Shown here: one piece after another, positions 46,320 through 60,616 of the stretch | Layout of the letters: each line of letters begins with the position of its first letter | Numbering within the stretch: the first letter of the stretch is position 1 | Assembly (NCBI RefSeq): GCF_029407905.1 | Contig: NC_073635.1 | Span: forward strand, 41,035,501-41,099,500 | Source: Bubalus kerabau | Taxonomy: Eukaryota; Chordata; Mammalia; Artiodactyla; Bovidae | Length of the DNA stretch: 64,000 nt | Direction: 5' to 3' | Notes under the pieces: model-generated | What the model saw: only the letters and a program-made list of their open reading frames with translations | Databases searched by the model: none | What the model was told of the DNA's origin: nothing | Made by a program: the position numbers and the translations under genes

Positions 46320-46545
46320 CATGCACGCTCACTCGCTTCAGTCGTATCGATTCTGTGTGTGAGTCTATGAACTGTAACCTGCCAGGCTCCTCGGTCCATG
46401 GGATTCTCCAAGCAAGAATACTGGAGTGGGTTGCCATGCCCTCCTCCAGGGGATATTCCCCACCCAGGGATCAAACCTGCGGAGTCTCCTGTGTCTTCTG
46501 CATCGCAGTTGGATTCTTTATCACTGAGCCACCAGGGAAGCCCCA
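46320..46545 (-). mobile_element. Bov-tA SINE
   Basis: Minus-strand copy with tRNA head at right. An 11-bp duplication with one mismatch, agattaaRttg, lies at 46309-46319 and 46546-46556. Confidence 0.93.
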
Positions 46546-46556
46546 AGATTAAGTTG

Positions 46557-48442
46557 AGGGACTCTTTATCAGAAAATCAGAGAACAATTTCAAAAAATGT
46601 TCACAAACAAATTCAACACAAAATGTCAAAGTTGTAGAAAACAATTTCTAAACTTTATTGTGAATTTTAAGGTACATTTAGTAAAGGATGTTTTCCTTAA
46701 TATAATTAAGTAAAATAACTGGGAAAGAAATGCACATACTACTTTTTTAAAGCAAGGATAAGTACAGACTTTTGAGGCCACAATATACACAATTATATGA
46801 GTGCAATAAACTTCCAAATACATCAGGTATATATCTGTTTAAATAAATAGCAGAATACTTGATTCGACATATGTGAGAGTCATATTGATTACACCAAAAA
46901 ACTTTTACAAGATATAGTGAAAAATGGAATGTTATACATTTTGATATACAACTTTTTAAATACTTTATATATGCATTACTTAATTGAAATTGTAGTGTAC
47001 AAAAGTCCATTTTAATAAGGACAAGTTTTGTGTTAACACTGTTCAGCAAATATAGATATTAAGATGCATCCCTATACATATCACTAAATTCCCATTCAAC
47101 ATAAATCACTAGCATGGGAAGAAAAAAAATCTATCAATTATTAATAGTAATCATTTTATTAATAAATTATCAAAATAACCCACTGAAACATTATTTTGGT
47201 TATTTAAAATCTAAACTATATCAGCTAATTCTTGAGCCAAATTTTTTTTGTGTATATAAAAACTTAATTTGAAATCAAAATAGAAAGATATTGCTACATT
47301 GAATTCCTTTATCTATTCTTCACTCTATTTGAAATAATACCTTGAATTATCAGTGTTTCATTGGGAAGTTTTTTCCTATAATTTTTTAATAACAATGTTT
47401 TGTGTAGTGCCTTACAATGAATCTTAAGAGTTCATTTTATGAAGTAGTAATAGAATATACTGCATTGTGAATACTACCTACAGAATAATGATATTATAGT
47501 AATGGGTGATATCAAGTGTTTACACATAATTATTCATATATTGTAACACAATAAGGGAGATTATTTTAAGCCACATTTTACCATATTTAGCCTACAGTTA
47601 CAAAAGACAATTTGTTTGGATTATGTAAAAATGTGGCTATTTTGCAGAAATAGAACTGAATATAAATACCAGGGTAGTTGCTATTTTTTAGTTGAAAACA
47701 AATGTTTTATTTTCTGTAAGGTTCCTTTAATAATAAAAGACAGAACAGAAAAAGAATTAAGCATATCCACTTATCTTAGAGTAGTGAAGTGGGGAAAGGG
47801 ACACGGCAATGATCATTCTCTAAAAATTACATGGGCAATAATAATTGAAAGATACATTTGCATTTAAATAATGAACAATGTGCTTATTTGACTATGTCTA
47901 CAGAAGCTGCCTAGTAATATTAGAATACAAGCATAGAATGATTAGGAGCATAATATCATTTTCTTTTTACATTTTGACTATAAAAACAATATAAAGAAAC
48001 CTGTCAGCTGTGAACTGATATTGCATTTTTATATTATTAGAATATTAGCATATGCAAAACAAGCAAAACACGTTAAATCTCCTAAACCTCCCCAGTACCA
48101 ATTGCCCACCATTTTAATGGAGCAGCACCACATGTCAAGCACCCAGTCAATCTCTGTAACTCACCACGTTGCCTTTTATTGGTCAGAATGAAAAGCATAG
48201 CCATTTTCTGTCAAAAGTCTGTTGGTAATAGGGAGGCTATATAGAGGACACACATACATGCAGACTTAATTCACTTTTAGTGAAGCCATAATCCTATAAG
48301 GCATGAATTTTGCCTTACTAACTATGGCATCTTATTTTTCTGTCAGAGAGAAATATCCTCAGAGTTATTAATTCATTTATTTTAGGAAGAAATGTGATCA
48401 CTTTTGAGTAGGGGTATTACTTCTGTCCATATTTACATTAGG
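46557..48442. other. Unique AT-rich sequence
   Basis: 1.9 kb with no supportable gene or repeat. Confidence 0.5.
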
Positions 48443-48466
48443 GTGTGTGTGTGTGTGTGTGTGTGT
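48443..48466. repeat. (GT)12 microsatellite
   Basis: Perfect GT dinucleotide run of about 12 units. Likely polymorphic. Confidence 0.95.
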
Positions 48467-48857
48467 TTAAGTGTTCAGGGTAGTAAAAGATTAAATATAA
48501 TTCAAGCAACATTTGATTGCCAAAGAGTAATCTTATTTCTTGCCCTGTAAAATGAACAGGGTTTAATTAAGCAAATTGCTATGTCTTCTCAGCACTCTGT
48601 GCCTTAAAACCTTGACAGGAGCAAAGCATTGTTTTAACTATAAAGTATGTGGAGGTACACACTCAGTGAAGACACTTCCAGGCTCTTGACTACTCTCTCA
48701 GAATCTAAGAAACTAAATAACAGAACTTCAAATATTCTTCCTTAACTTTTTGAAGTTAAGTGAATATAAACAAGGTTTAAACTGGGTGACAAATTTATTG
48801 AAAGCTTAAAGACAATCATCTCATTTTATCTACATCTAGAACCCCATCATTATGGTT
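48467..48857. other. Unique AT-rich sequence
   Basis: About 390 bases between a microsatellite and a SINE. No gene or repeat family recognised. Confidence 0.45.
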
Positions 48858-48866
48858 AATATACTT

Positions 48867-49094
48867 CTCGTTCTTGTTGTTTAGTCACTGAGCCCTGTCA
48901 GACTCTTTTGCAACCCCGTGGACTGTAGCCCACCAAGGCTTCTCTGTCCATGGGATTTCCCAGGCAAGAATACTGGAGTGGGTTGCCATTTCCTACTCCA
49001 GGCAATTCTCTTGACTCAGGATTCGAACCTGCCTCTCTTGCATTTCCTGCAGTAACAGGCAGATTCTTTACCACTGAGCCACCAAGGAAGTCCA
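48867..49094 (-). mobile_element. Bov-tA SINE
   Basis: Minus-strand copy with an (AAC)n-type tail at the left. A 9-bp duplication, aatatactt, lies at 48858-48866 and 49095-49103. Confidence 0.93.
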
Positions 49095-49493
49095 AATATA
49101 CTTTATAATTCTATTTTAATACCATTCTGTATATCAGACCCATCTACAGTCACCTCAAATACAGTATGATTAACAAGTATGTGATTTCTCTTTTTCAAAT
49201 GATCATCTTAAATTTGGCATATTGCTGATCCTTTTGGTTTTAATATTATTATTTTAAGAGAGAATACTTCTTTAAACATTTTTAAAAAAACTGTGAGTTA
49301 CTAGAATTCATTGCCTAAATGAGTTAATCTGTAAAAGTAATATTGAGTAAGTCATCTCCATATTGCTCTGGTTCACATTTGCCAATCCATGAACAGTATT
49401 CAAATACATTTTATCATTAAAAAATAGAATGCACACAATTAAGGTAAATAAATCCTCTTTTTCTAAATAGACATCTCAAAAATATCACATTGT
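49095..49493. other. Unique AT-rich sequence
   Basis: Nothing recognisable in ~400 bases. Confidence 0.5.
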
Positions 49494-49800
49494 CTTTTGG
49501 ACTCTGTGGGAGAGGGAGAGGGTGGGATGATTTGGGAGAATGGCATTGAAACATGTATAGTATCATATAAGAAATGAATCGCCAGTCCAGGTTTGATGCA
49601 GGATACAGGATGCTTGGGGCTGGTGCACTGGGATGACCCAGAGTGATGGTACGGGGAGGGAGGTGGGAGAGGGGTTCAGGATGGGGAACACATGTACACC
49701 CGTGGTGGATTCATGTTGATGTATGGCAAAACCAATACAATATTGTAAAGTAATTAGCCTCCAATTAAAATAAATAAATTTAAATTAAAAAAATAAAAAA
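49494..49800 (+). mobile_element. L1 3'UTR, 5'-truncated
   Basis: Ruminant L1 3'UTR ('actctgtgggagagggagag' onward) ending in 'attagcctccaattaaaata' plus A-rich tail. It is of the 'atgtatggcaaaaccaatac' type, a different subtype from the copy at 24702. Confidence 0.9.
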
Positions 49801-51804
49801 TCTAAAATAAGTAGCCACATCAGAAATCTATGTAAAAATGTATTCAAGAGCTTGACAAATTAGTCTCAAAACTAATTTTATTAAAGTTCAACTATGGAAG
49901 AAAATCAATTTGCAATAAAAACAGTTAAAAGTTCTCAGATAACTTGAATAAATAAATATATAGTCAGTATCAGAAAATATTTAAATAATTCTACTGTTCT
50001 GATAGATAAGCTTTGTAGCAAGAAAATAACAGCTGGAGTTAGGGGAGCCTTCAATTTAATAAAACATTGTTTATTTCATACTTTTGGTAAAGTATGAAAA
50101 AAATCTTTTCACTTTAGAGGCATTTTCTACATCAATATGTATATAATAGTACATGAGATTTATTGTGTATATTCATTGTATCTAATTTTCTTATTAGAAA
50201 ATTAGACAGACTAAGTATACCTTTTCTGTGAATATTTTTAAGACATAAAAGTTGTAATTAAATGGATAACATCATACACTACATACAATACACTCAGTTG
50301 AATCAATCCCTAATATTTGTGAAAAATGAGTTACATATTTGATGAAAAATTGTATCAGCTTGAGTAACATAATTGTTCTCCACTTCCCTTTTCATCCACT
50401 TTCTTGAAATTCTGAATGCACAAAGGCTAGAGATTGGTTTCCATTTGCCTTTTCTATCACATTGCTGCAGAAAAACCATTACAGAATTTTCATTCCACTA
50501 GTGTAATATTGTCCAGTTCCATTAATCCTCTTATGTCATTCCTCAACAGCCTGAAAATGATGTATATTAATTCATAATTGTGGGAGCAGAAAACAAAGCA
50601 CATGCTGGAAAGCTGCTCTGCTCAAGGCAGAAATTTCCAATGTTAAGACTATTAAATTTGGCTCTTATAATGTCCACTTGGATAGAGTCTGCCTGTCACA
50701 GTATAACCATAATGTCACTGCAAATTTTATCAGCAACACCCAGAATGTCAATGCAAAATTAATTTAGTTTTTCACAAAGCCTTGTCGGTCTAGTCTCTAG
50801 ATAAAGGAGAACTCTAGCTATATTTTCAGTCACCTGGAAAGCTAAATCAACACATCATGTTGGGCCACTAACATCTGCATGCCAGGTTGTTAGATTCCAA
50901 ACCCCAGCTAGTAATTCCATCACAGGACTATAACCTACTGTGAAATGAAAACAGTTTGGCAATCTTCTACCTGAATCTGATAAAAAGTGATCACTACAAG
51001 TTTGTTTTATGTTTGGGCTCATGAAATACGAGTTCCATCAAAAAAGTTACTTCTCTATAAAGGACACTTGAAACAAATATATAGACAAAAATTATTCCTG
51101 TCATCCCCATTGCTTTCTATCCTTGTGTATTTATGGAGCTCATAGTAAACTTGCCTGTATGTCTTTGAGTTCATACCTAAGAATTATGCTTTTCCAATCT
51201 CTTACCTTAATAATTTAAACCAAGGACATTCTGCCAATCTAGTTCATTAACAAATCCACAAATGAATTTAGCTTTCTGGTATCAGTGGTAGATCTAAAAC
51301 CTTACGAAATTCTTGTCTAATCAACTACACAAAATCTACATTTGGTCAACATGTTCAATATTGCTGTTTAATTAGAATAATTTAAATTTTTCTGTCTACT
51401 GAAGGGTCAGCTAGAAAAAGCTGCCACCCCAAAATCAAAGTAAGTGCAATCAAAATGTGAGCAATTCGAGCGTCAAAAATACAGACTGTTGGACTCTTAA
51501 GTCAATCTGTTTGTCTCATATCAACAGACTTGTTTTTTTTTGTAAGAACAGATCCTTGTTATTCTTTTGGAATGTGACAGAAATTTTATTTTAAATAAGA
51601 ATAGCATCCATGAGTAATGCAATGATCCCTATGCCACTACATACAGTGGACAAAAAGTTAGCATGTTGTTCCAAGAAACAATTTCCTTTGCCAAATGAAA
51701 TAGGGAAAACTGTGCAAGGAGAACTCTCAGCTATTTCATGTTCACCCCCAAATTAACCTCAAATTAAAATTGTAGGTTTCTTACCTAGGAATTTTACCAG
51801 AACG
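49801..51804. other. Unique AT-rich sequence
   Basis: 2 kb with no supportable gene or repeat. A 60-residue frame at 50580-50762 has no recognisable domain. Confidence 0.45.
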
Positions 51805-51818
51805 CATCCATTATAATA

Positions 51819-52051
51819 CGTGCATGCGTGCATGTGTACATGTGTGCTGGCTCGGTCCCGTCTGACTCTGCAACTCCAAGGACTGTAGCCCACCAGATTC
51901 CTCTGTCCATGGGATTCTCCAGGCAAGAAAACTGGAGTGGGTTGCCATTTCCTACTCCAGGTGATCTTCTTGACTCAGGGATGGAAGCTGCCTCTCTTAC
52001 ATCTCCTGCATTGGCAAGCAGATAATTTACCACTGGCACCACCTAGGAAGC
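51819..52051 (-). mobile_element. Bov-tA SINE
   Basis: Minus-strand copy whose tail side carries a short TG/CATG-rich simple sequence. An exact 14-bp duplication, catccattataata, lies at 51805-51818 and 52052-52065. Confidence 0.95.
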
Positions 52052-52207
52052 CATCCATTATAATAATCCATGATAAACAAAATTTTTTAATATAAGGCTG
52101 AAATGGTTCTTTCCAGTTCTTAGATTTAAGGGGGATCCTTAAAGTCCAATATGTAGTTGACAAGTGTGTTTACCACCTCCTATTAGAGTTTTAGGCAAGG
52201 ACACATT

Positions 52208-52479
52208 GCTGCTACTGCTAAGTCACTTCAGTAGTGTCCAACTGTGTGTGACCCCATAGATGTCAGCCCACTAGGCTCCCCCGTCTCTGGGATTCTCCAG
52301 GCAAGAACACTGGAGTGGGCTGCCATTTCCTTCTCCAGTGCATGAAAGTGAAAAGTGAAAGTGAAGTCATTCATTGGTGTCCGACTCTTAGCGACCCCAT
52401 GGACTGCAGCCCACCAGGCTCGTCTGTCCATGGGATTTTCCAGGCAAGAGTACTGGAGTGGGGTGCCATTGCCTTCTCC
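52208..52479 (-). mobile_element. BOV-A2 SINE
   Basis: Complete dimer. An exact 11-bp duplication, aaggacacatt, lies at 52197-52207 and 52480-52490. Confidence 0.97.
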
Positions 52480-52490
52480 AAGGACACATT

Positions 52491-53289
52491 AAGAAGCCAG
52501 TAATGAAATATGGTAGATTTACATAACTCTATGAAATTACTGTATACCTTTTGTGGCTGTAGGTGATAAAACTGGAAAAAATTTAAGACTAAAATTTTAT
52601 AACCAATAATAAAAGCTTATTATACATGTTTCCAAACAGACATGAAGATAAGTCTCCTAGTGCATTATGGATAGGTTGGGGGAAGGCACATGTTGGTGTT
52701 AGTGGGCAAGTTTGTGTAGAGGCAGATGGAAGATAGTTGGTGCTTCTGACCTGTTGAAGAGCAGGGGCTGGAATGAATTTAAAAAAAAAAAAAAAAGAAA
52801 AGCAGCATTCTAGTCTAATGGAGAAGAGAGATCTTTTAGTTATCATTACTGTTTATACCATCTCCTCTACATCCCTCCTTATCTAGTATGAAGAGCAGTT
52901 AAAAAAGAATAATCACAAAATTCTTATTCTATTTTGAGATTAGCAGAATGTTTGAAATTCACTGCCAAAATACACTGTTGGTGAAAAGTTTCCAGAATTC
53001 TACTGCCTAAAACACAGAAATGCTATTACTTTTCTTACTATGTGATGTCCATGAATGCTCACTATAAACTGTGAAGAAACACACATGCCTCACATGATAC
53101 ATGGCTGTATCATCAAGTCATATGCTCAGTGCTGACATCTGTACACTAAAGGAATTAAAAACAGAAATGTTAAATTAGACTTGAGCTTTTATTTTTTATA
53201 CTTACACAAATAATTTATTTTGGGGCTCAAGTAACTCTTGATGACATGCCACCATTTTATTTTTGAAAACAGAAGCTCAGTCATAAAGG
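52491..53289. other. Unique sequence with an A run
   Basis: A16-type run near 52780-52796; otherwise nothing recognisable. Confidence 0.5.
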
Positions 53290-53560
53290 CAGTATTGCTT
53301 AGCAATGACAAGCAAAGCCTTTGGTGTAAAACTGCTAGGGTTCAAGTCCTAGACTACTCTCTTTTACAACTATGACCTTAAGCAAATCATTTAACTTCTA
53401 TTCAGCTTGAAAAGAGGGACATTAATAATAGTACCTGACACACAAGGTCATTGTTCCTATTTAAGAAAATACATGTAAAGGGCTGAGAAGACTGCCAGGA
53501 GCACAGTGGGTACTCAAGTATATGTTGGCTGATTGTCATTATCTGGTGTTAGAAATCTAC
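53290..53560 (+). mobile_element. MIR SINE relic, well preserved
   Basis: Shows 'gttcaagtcctagac' (B-box-like), 'gaccttaagcaaatcattta', 'aataatagtacctgacac' and 'agtgggtactcaagtatat'. It is the best-preserved MIR in the window. Confidence 0.78.
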
Positions 53561-54942
53561 TTTCAAAGCACTGAAACTGAAATTTCTAGAAATAAAGAGA
53601 TAGGGGTGCCAAAGGGAATATTCAGAACTTCTCTTTACAGATCCCAAAATATCTTCCATTTCTCCCATGAAATTGTTTGCTATTTAGCTGAAATTATGGT
53701 GGCCAGTGACTTTTATACACGTTTAAAGTATGTTTACATTTTTAGTGATAATGATTAATTCTGTTAAAGTACTCAATAGCTATTCATTAAGAGTAATGAA
53801 TTTATTCTTTTTAATGTTAGCTTTTCTTCTATATAGGCTATTCTAACTCTTGTATGATTATCTAAATGTTGCTTTTGTCCAGATTCCTAGTGGATTTATT
53901 TCTCTTCCAGGCAAAACATTGGAAGGCACAGTCTACACAAATTCATTAATCTACAAGCATCCAATTCCAAATCTGATGCCAATGTGGGCATCATCTCTTT
54001 GTCTTTTTACAATAGAGAACTGATTTGATTAATCATATAGCTGTGATTCACTGTATTGTCCCCAGAATGCCTGGCTCTGACAAAGCTCTGAAAACAGGAT
54101 TCTAAGCCTTGGCCTGTCCAGATTTTCACCTTGCCAGAGATTGCTTACATCTCATTCCATTAGTTACTGCTCAAAATAGCTAAAATGCCTCTTATGCAAA
54201 AATCACAGGGCATTCATTTGATACTAATCTATTTGCTATATAACACTTTTAAATTCTTTATAATTCACTGTCACCTGTATTAGACATTAAATAGGCTTGG
54301 ATTTTTTTTTAAAAAACCTCCATTTGACCTTATATCCAGGGAAAAAATATTCAGAAAACAGATCATAAGCATCTAGCCATATGGTTAAGGAAGGCATCTT
54401 TGTTGCTGTATATTCAGAATATGAGCATTGGATGAAGTTGCATAAGATGAAAAGCCAAAAAAAAAAAACTTGTGGCCAACATGTGGCATCTCTGTAATTA
54501 TACCTCCTCCATCTATATGAACTTTTCAAGCTTGCAAAGTAACTTCAAAACCTGTCCACCTACAGCATAATATTTTTGTAATACTTCCACTGAAAATATG
54601 GATAAATTGAGTTTTCCTAAAGTTTTTAATAAGATAAAAGAGCACAATGCAGTAAATAGTGATAAATGCAAGTATATTTTGAAGTTCAGAAATCACTACA
54701 ATAATACAGGAGCAAGTATTCCTAGCCTTCTGTCCAGGTTTCAGAATCATCCTTGTAGGGAAGTTTCTGGAGTGTTCTGGAGAAAATGTGCTAGGTAGGC
54801 TGTGCTATGGCAAGACATAGTTCTAGTTTATATTCCTCTAAACAAACATTACTTGTTGTTTGACATTCAGGTAGTATGTATGAGGGCTACAGCTAATTTG
54901 TGATTCAGTTCTTTTATTCCCAAACCTGATTTTCCTTCACAT
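53561..54942. other. Unique AT-rich sequence
   Basis: No gene or repeat family supported; A and T runs near 54301 and 54458. Confidence 0.5.
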
Positions 54943-54980
54943 AAACAGTTATGATTAAAAAAAAAAAAACAGTTATGATT
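54943..54980. repeat. 14-bp direct repeat around an A run
   Basis: The 14-mer aaacagttatgatt occurs at 54943-54956 and 54967-54980, separated only by about ten A residues. Confidence 0.9.
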
Positions 54981-55876
54981 ATTTGTTTTTTCCACTTATA
55001 TTTTATCTTTGAATAACTAGGCTGCCAATAAAATCAATGAGCATTATTAGGTTTAATTAGCTTTCTAAAACTTATCCTGATAATAAATAATACCATCAAT
55101 CAAAATTACCAGTGTCTGACTTTAAAAAATCAATATTTACATATTATCCCCAAACTATGTGTAATTCTCCAATTTATCTTAATGTCTACTACAGAAAAAA
55201 TCAAACACAGTCAAAGTAATATTACTGATAAAAATATGGTAGCTACCTACTATTTTAAATTGACAGTTTTCTAATCAAATTATAAACACCAATAATCTTG
55301 AGATTTTATAGTTCTTCTCTTGTGTGATTTTTGATTTAGAAGGAAAAACTTAATTTTCTAGTTCAGAAGGGGAAAATTAATCAGGCAGAGACCTCAAAGA
55401 AGATAATGGCAACACTCTGTTATCAACACTAATGCAAGAGAGTGATAACATAGATCATGCAAACAATGAGAATATTGCAAATCGTTCATTGTCAGAAAAG
55501 ACTGAACTATGTGATTTACTTTGTAATTGTTTTTCTTGAGTCAATGTTAACACTGATTTGTGCTGTTTGAACATATATCAACTGATGATGGAAAGAAGTA
55601 GGCCAGGCAGATGTTGGGTGGTAAGAGAAAACCTGCTAAAGAGTGATGTTTCTCTAAGGAATTAATAAAAGCTGTAGTACAATTTTTAATAATAGAAATA
55701 AAAAAGGTTGAATCCAATGATCTACTTCAGATGGGAAAACTGAATTCTCAAGATGCTAAGTGAAACTTTAGCAAAGTATAAGTGGTTTTGAATAGATATT
55801 ATTACTGCCAAAAACTAGAAAATAATGTGCATCAAAATTATGAAAATTAATCTCTAGTGCTTTTTCTTCCTTGGTA
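54981..55876. other. Unique AT-rich sequence
   Basis: Nothing recognisable. Confidence 0.5.
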
Positions 55877-56159
55877 TGCTGCTGCTGCTGCTGCTGCTAA
55901 GTGGCTTCAGTCGTGTCCGACTCTGTGCGACCCCATGGACTGCAGCCCACCATGCTTCTCCATCCATGGGATTCTCCAGGCAAGAACACTGGAGTGGGTT
56001 GCCATTTCCTTCTCCAATGCGTGAAAGTAGAAAGTGAAAGTGAAGTCGCTCAGTCGTGTCTGCCTCTTAGCGACCCCATGGGACTGCAGCCTACCAGGCT
56101 CCTCCGTCCATGGGATTTTCCAGGCAACAGTATTGGAGTGGGGTGCCATTGCCTTCTCC
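55877..56159 (-). mobile_element. BOV-A2 SINE
   Basis: Complete minus-strand dimer with about six CTG units at the tail. No clear duplication seen. Confidence 0.95.
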
Positions 56160-57624
56160 AAAGTAATTCATAGTTACTTATAAAAATCATAATAGGCAAG
56201 GAATTAAAACTACATAACAATACCAAGTTAAATGGTACTGTCATCAGGAATAATGCTGAGATTGCCACATTTCTGGTTTTATGTAGAAGTTGGTTACCAC
56301 AGTTGTCCTCATGTGATTTCCACACCAAACTTTATTTAAATATATCTGTTACTAATCTTAATCTATCCTGTTACTTGGGACTAAACTAGCCTTCCAAATT
56401 GTCCATATTTTCATATTATTAAAAAGTGAACTACATTTACTTTCATGACTGAGTATATCAATACATTTATAATTTCCAAAAATGTTTATATTTTAATCAA
56501 TATATTTAATTAACAAGGACTATTACACACCTTATTCCTGAGGTCTACAAGAGTTTGTGTATATTACTTGAAGATAGTTGCCTAAATATCCACAGAACAG
56601 TTGGAAAGAATGTTTTGGAATTAGGCACCAGCTTGATGGTACCACTGAAGCCTATCCACAATTAAAATAGTATATTTTCTGGCAGCGAGAGTTTATTTTA
56701 AAAATACATTTGCACAAAAATGTGCAAAAATGTGTAAAAACAAAGATTTTTGCTCAAATATTACACTGAAACTTTGAAATGACCTGCTCATATAAACATG
56801 CACCCATATGTAAATTAGTGAAATAAGTGTCTTGCTGAAATGTAAAGCCCAATTATGACATTTTCTTATATGATTAAAGAAAACCAAATTTTCAGGCTAT
56901 GAATGTTTCTTAATTTAAGAAAAAAGTTTATAATAAAGGTTTCATTTTCAAATTTATGTCATTGCATCCATTTTCTGAAATATTGTGATAAATATTCATA
57001 AGTAAATGGACTTGCCCAAATCAGAACCATCTGGAGGTAAAAGCCGATTAAACCAAACATTTATTCTAGCTAGAGTTTTAACATCTATGTTTCATGTCTA
57101 TGTTAGGCTTATGTTTTTTTGAAGGGCTAAGTTTGAACATTCTTTTGCACAACTCAAAATATCCCTTTCAAAACGGATCTCTATGAAACTCTATTTTTAG
57201 AGAAGACGGTCCTTTTTAACTTGAGTCATTATTCAACATTAACAATGTGTGCCATGTTTTTAAAGTGATTTTTTAATATAGCAAATATGCTAATTTCATA
57301 TAGTTACAAAATGAAGTTTTACTTGCAACCATATTTTATTAACACCTTTGCCTGCAGAAGAAGTGTGATTTTAAGGATGAAAAGTGTATTTCCCTCTAAA
57401 TTAACCACAGGATAAATTTAAACTTGGCATTCTTATAATTAGAGCAATAGATCTTAGAATTTTATTACCCTACTGAAAGATCAAGTCTCCAGCACTGGTT
57501 AAAAAAAAAAAAAGACTTTAAAAAATATATTTCAAGGAAATGATGACATCAATTTAAAACTGAGAGAAAACTCATATTTTTAATAAGGGAATTCCAAGGA
57601 AAAAAATGTACTGTGTTTTAAAAC
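56160..57624. other. Unique AT-rich sequence
   Basis: Nothing recognisable apart from an A run near 57500. Confidence 0.5.
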
Positions 57625-57755
57625 ACTGGCATCTTTTAAAGCAAAGACAATGTCTTATTTATTTCAAAAAAATAATCCCATTGTCTCACACTGTTCCTAG
57701 ATCACAGCAGTTATTCAATAGATGTCTGTTAAATAACAGAATTAATGAAAAATAA
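57625..57755 (+). mobile_element. L2 LINE 3' end
   Basis: L2 3'UTR order: 'gacaatgtcttatttatttc', 'cccattgtctcacactgttc', then 'ttattcaatagatgtctgtt' ending near the L2 terminus. Confidence 0.6.
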
Positions 57756-59651
57756 GAGATTAATTCATATATGTATCAGTGAATCACATCACAGTTCTTT
57801 GGCAGCAGAAAAGTTTCATAGGTTTATAAGGCAGAATTAGAAAAGAAAACACATTTTAAAACTATAATATATAATTCTGAAATAAGTTTTAGTATCCATT
57901 AAGGAAGATATAATATAGTTCAGTCATCTAGTGATAAGGCTGGATATCTTCTAGCTGTCAAGCTTATGTCTGAATAAGATAAATGCTCAGCAGGCAGAGA
58001 AAGTCCTTCACATTGCTAAATGAAAAGAATCAAGTGAGCCCGGATCACATAAGGAAAGACATGAGTCATGGGAGAAATATAATTCTCCTCCTAGAATAAA
58101 GTATTTAGTTATTATCTGAACTGGAATGTACGTAAAATTCTTGGATATACAATCACCTCTCCATTCTAAGAGTTAACAAAGTAGATCACTGATACAGAAA
58201 ACATAAAATGGTAGCCATCTTAATTTACATTTATACATATATATATAACGTGTATGTATTTGATGCCATAAGAACACTAAAGATTTTAAATAAAACTATG
58301 AACCTAAATACTTAAAGCCTGATTCCATTTAAAATATGGCTAACACCCTCATTTTGCCTGATTATCTCCTGTATCCCCCTGTGGTGGGATTAAGTAGAAT
58401 TTATATGCCATGCTATAATTCTTACAACTCCATGAGGTAACATCCACTCTATGTCCTAACTCTGCTCCATACCCTAATACCATATGAGGGACATCACATC
58501 TACAAGAGGTAGTGGTTTAAAAGAAATTATGCCACTTTCCATACATTCTCTGTTAGATCAAATTTTTCCAAGCACAAAGAGTGAGTTTTCTTATCATCAC
58601 TTGTTTTAAAGTCCTTTCTACCTACTGACCTACTGTCTATATAAGAAATTAGACCTAAATCAAAAGACAGATCCAAAAACAATGGAACAGTACTGAGAGG
58701 GTAGTAAACATCAACAGGAACCGAAAAATTTAATTTTTACAATGAGGCCACTGAAATTTGATTATATCTACTTTCTATTTAGCTGATAAAATTAAAAAAA
58801 AATTAGCAATAAATCCATACTACATTATACTTTAAATGCAAATCATTAATTTTATCTTGATTATTTCACCTATTCCAATATAAAGCAGTGATTTTGGCCC
58901 CAAGATATTAAGAAAAGTTATTTTTCAGGTAATACTATCACTTGTGTTATATTTTCATTTGTTGGGACTCATCATGTCACCCACATACTCAAACATTATA
59001 AACATTCATACTAAGACATTAAAATCTTATAAATGAACATATATTAATTTAGAGTCAGAGGAATAATAAAAAGAAAAAAATTGATTATTATGCTTCTGGC
59101 ATAAATCTGATGAATCTCAGAAATATGATCCATATACTACAAGGCATTTTAACTAGTATGATTATATCATGGATGCCATTACTTCAACAGAGATGCTTTC
59201 TAGTCTATGGAATAATTGGAAGCAAAACCCAGCAGGTTTCAAATGGCTACAGCTGTGTTAAGTACTGACTAATAGGAATGATGTATAAGGTGAAAATCCC
59301 CAGACAAGAGGAGTTTCTATGGGAAATCCATGGGGACGCAAATTAATAATGAATACTAAAAGAAGCAAGATAGTTTTAAAACACAAAATGCAAATGAAAT
59401 GGTGAAATACTCAAAATGAAAGATGAAGCAGTTATACAAATGTGAAACAATAAGAATTAAAATCAAAAGAAAATATATAACATCCTATCTGCTATTCTCT
59501 GATGCTATTACAGAAGTCAACTTTTCAGAAATCCTAGATAATTCAAAAAGTATTTTAATCTTAAAGCAGATTAACAGAGATAACTTGCTTATTAAAAAGA
59601 TATAAAATTCAATTATACATACATATAATATTTTGCATTATAGGTATATAT
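57756..59651. other. Unique AT-rich sequence
   Basis: About 1.9 kb with a short TA-rich tract near 58226-58248. No gene or family supported. Confidence 0.5.
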
Positions 59652-59735
59652 AATCACTTTGCTATATACCAGAAACACAACATTGTAAATAAATCAATTA
59701 CACTTCAATATAATACAGTTTTAAAAAGGTATAAA
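59652..59735 (+). mobile_element. L1 3' terminus fragment
   Basis: 'aatcactttgctatatacca' through 'acacttcaatataatacag' matches the extreme 3' end of the older ruminant-type L1. Confidence 0.7.
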
Positions 59736-60616
59736 ACTCACATTCAAAAAAACTACCAAAAATAAAATGGAGAGAACATTCATGAAGTGAAATTAGGCCC
59801 CTCTATCAGTGGTAAGTTGGGATCCTTGAGCAAAATAGGAGGAAAAATAGGTAGGTTTTTGGAGTGTCTGCCTACCTACCATGGGCCATAAATTTACATG
59901 TACCCATGTGTGCACTCATTTAATCTCATCACAACCTTAGGGATTAGGCCTGATTACATCCCTTTTAGAATAGAAAAGCAAAGGATAGTACATTAAATTA
60001 TGTGTTGAACGTGACACATTTTTGAAATAGGAGTTTTTCAAGTCATTTTTTTTTACTTCAAATATTAAACTACTTTTTGTAATAATCTCAATTTTTTCAT
60101 GGGGAAAAGAAATTAAATAGGCCAAATAGTCTCAAAGGTCCATTTTGAGTCTTGAGAAACTATACTGTGAGTTCTATTAGACACTAAATTTATCCTTCTA
60201 AAATTAATATAGTAGCTAGACACCACTTATTCACTATTCAATTATTATTTTGCTGCTTTTTATAGAATTCATATGTGATTCTAGGGTGTTGTCTAGATGG
60301 CTCGAAAGTCTGTTAAGGGAACTTTGATGATGACTTTTTTTTTCCTCCTCCAAAACACACTGTCTCTATTAAGCAGATATCACAGTGAAGCCATTGATCA
60401 TTATTTGGAAGTAATCACTCAATTACCTAAGTATTCAAAGGTTTAAATAAAAATTCTGGATGAGGAGTCTTGGAAGAAAAGGAATCTGATCCTGTTTATG
60501 TTCACTCTTTCCTTTCTTATATCCTATCATGAAAAAAGATGTTATGATGGGCAAACACAGTGGTATGGAAGAAATGAGAGTAAAAATGGAAACCACAGAT
60601 ATCTCTAATTAAGTGA
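59736..60616. other. Unique AT-rich sequence
   Basis: Nothing recognisable. Confidence 0.5.
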
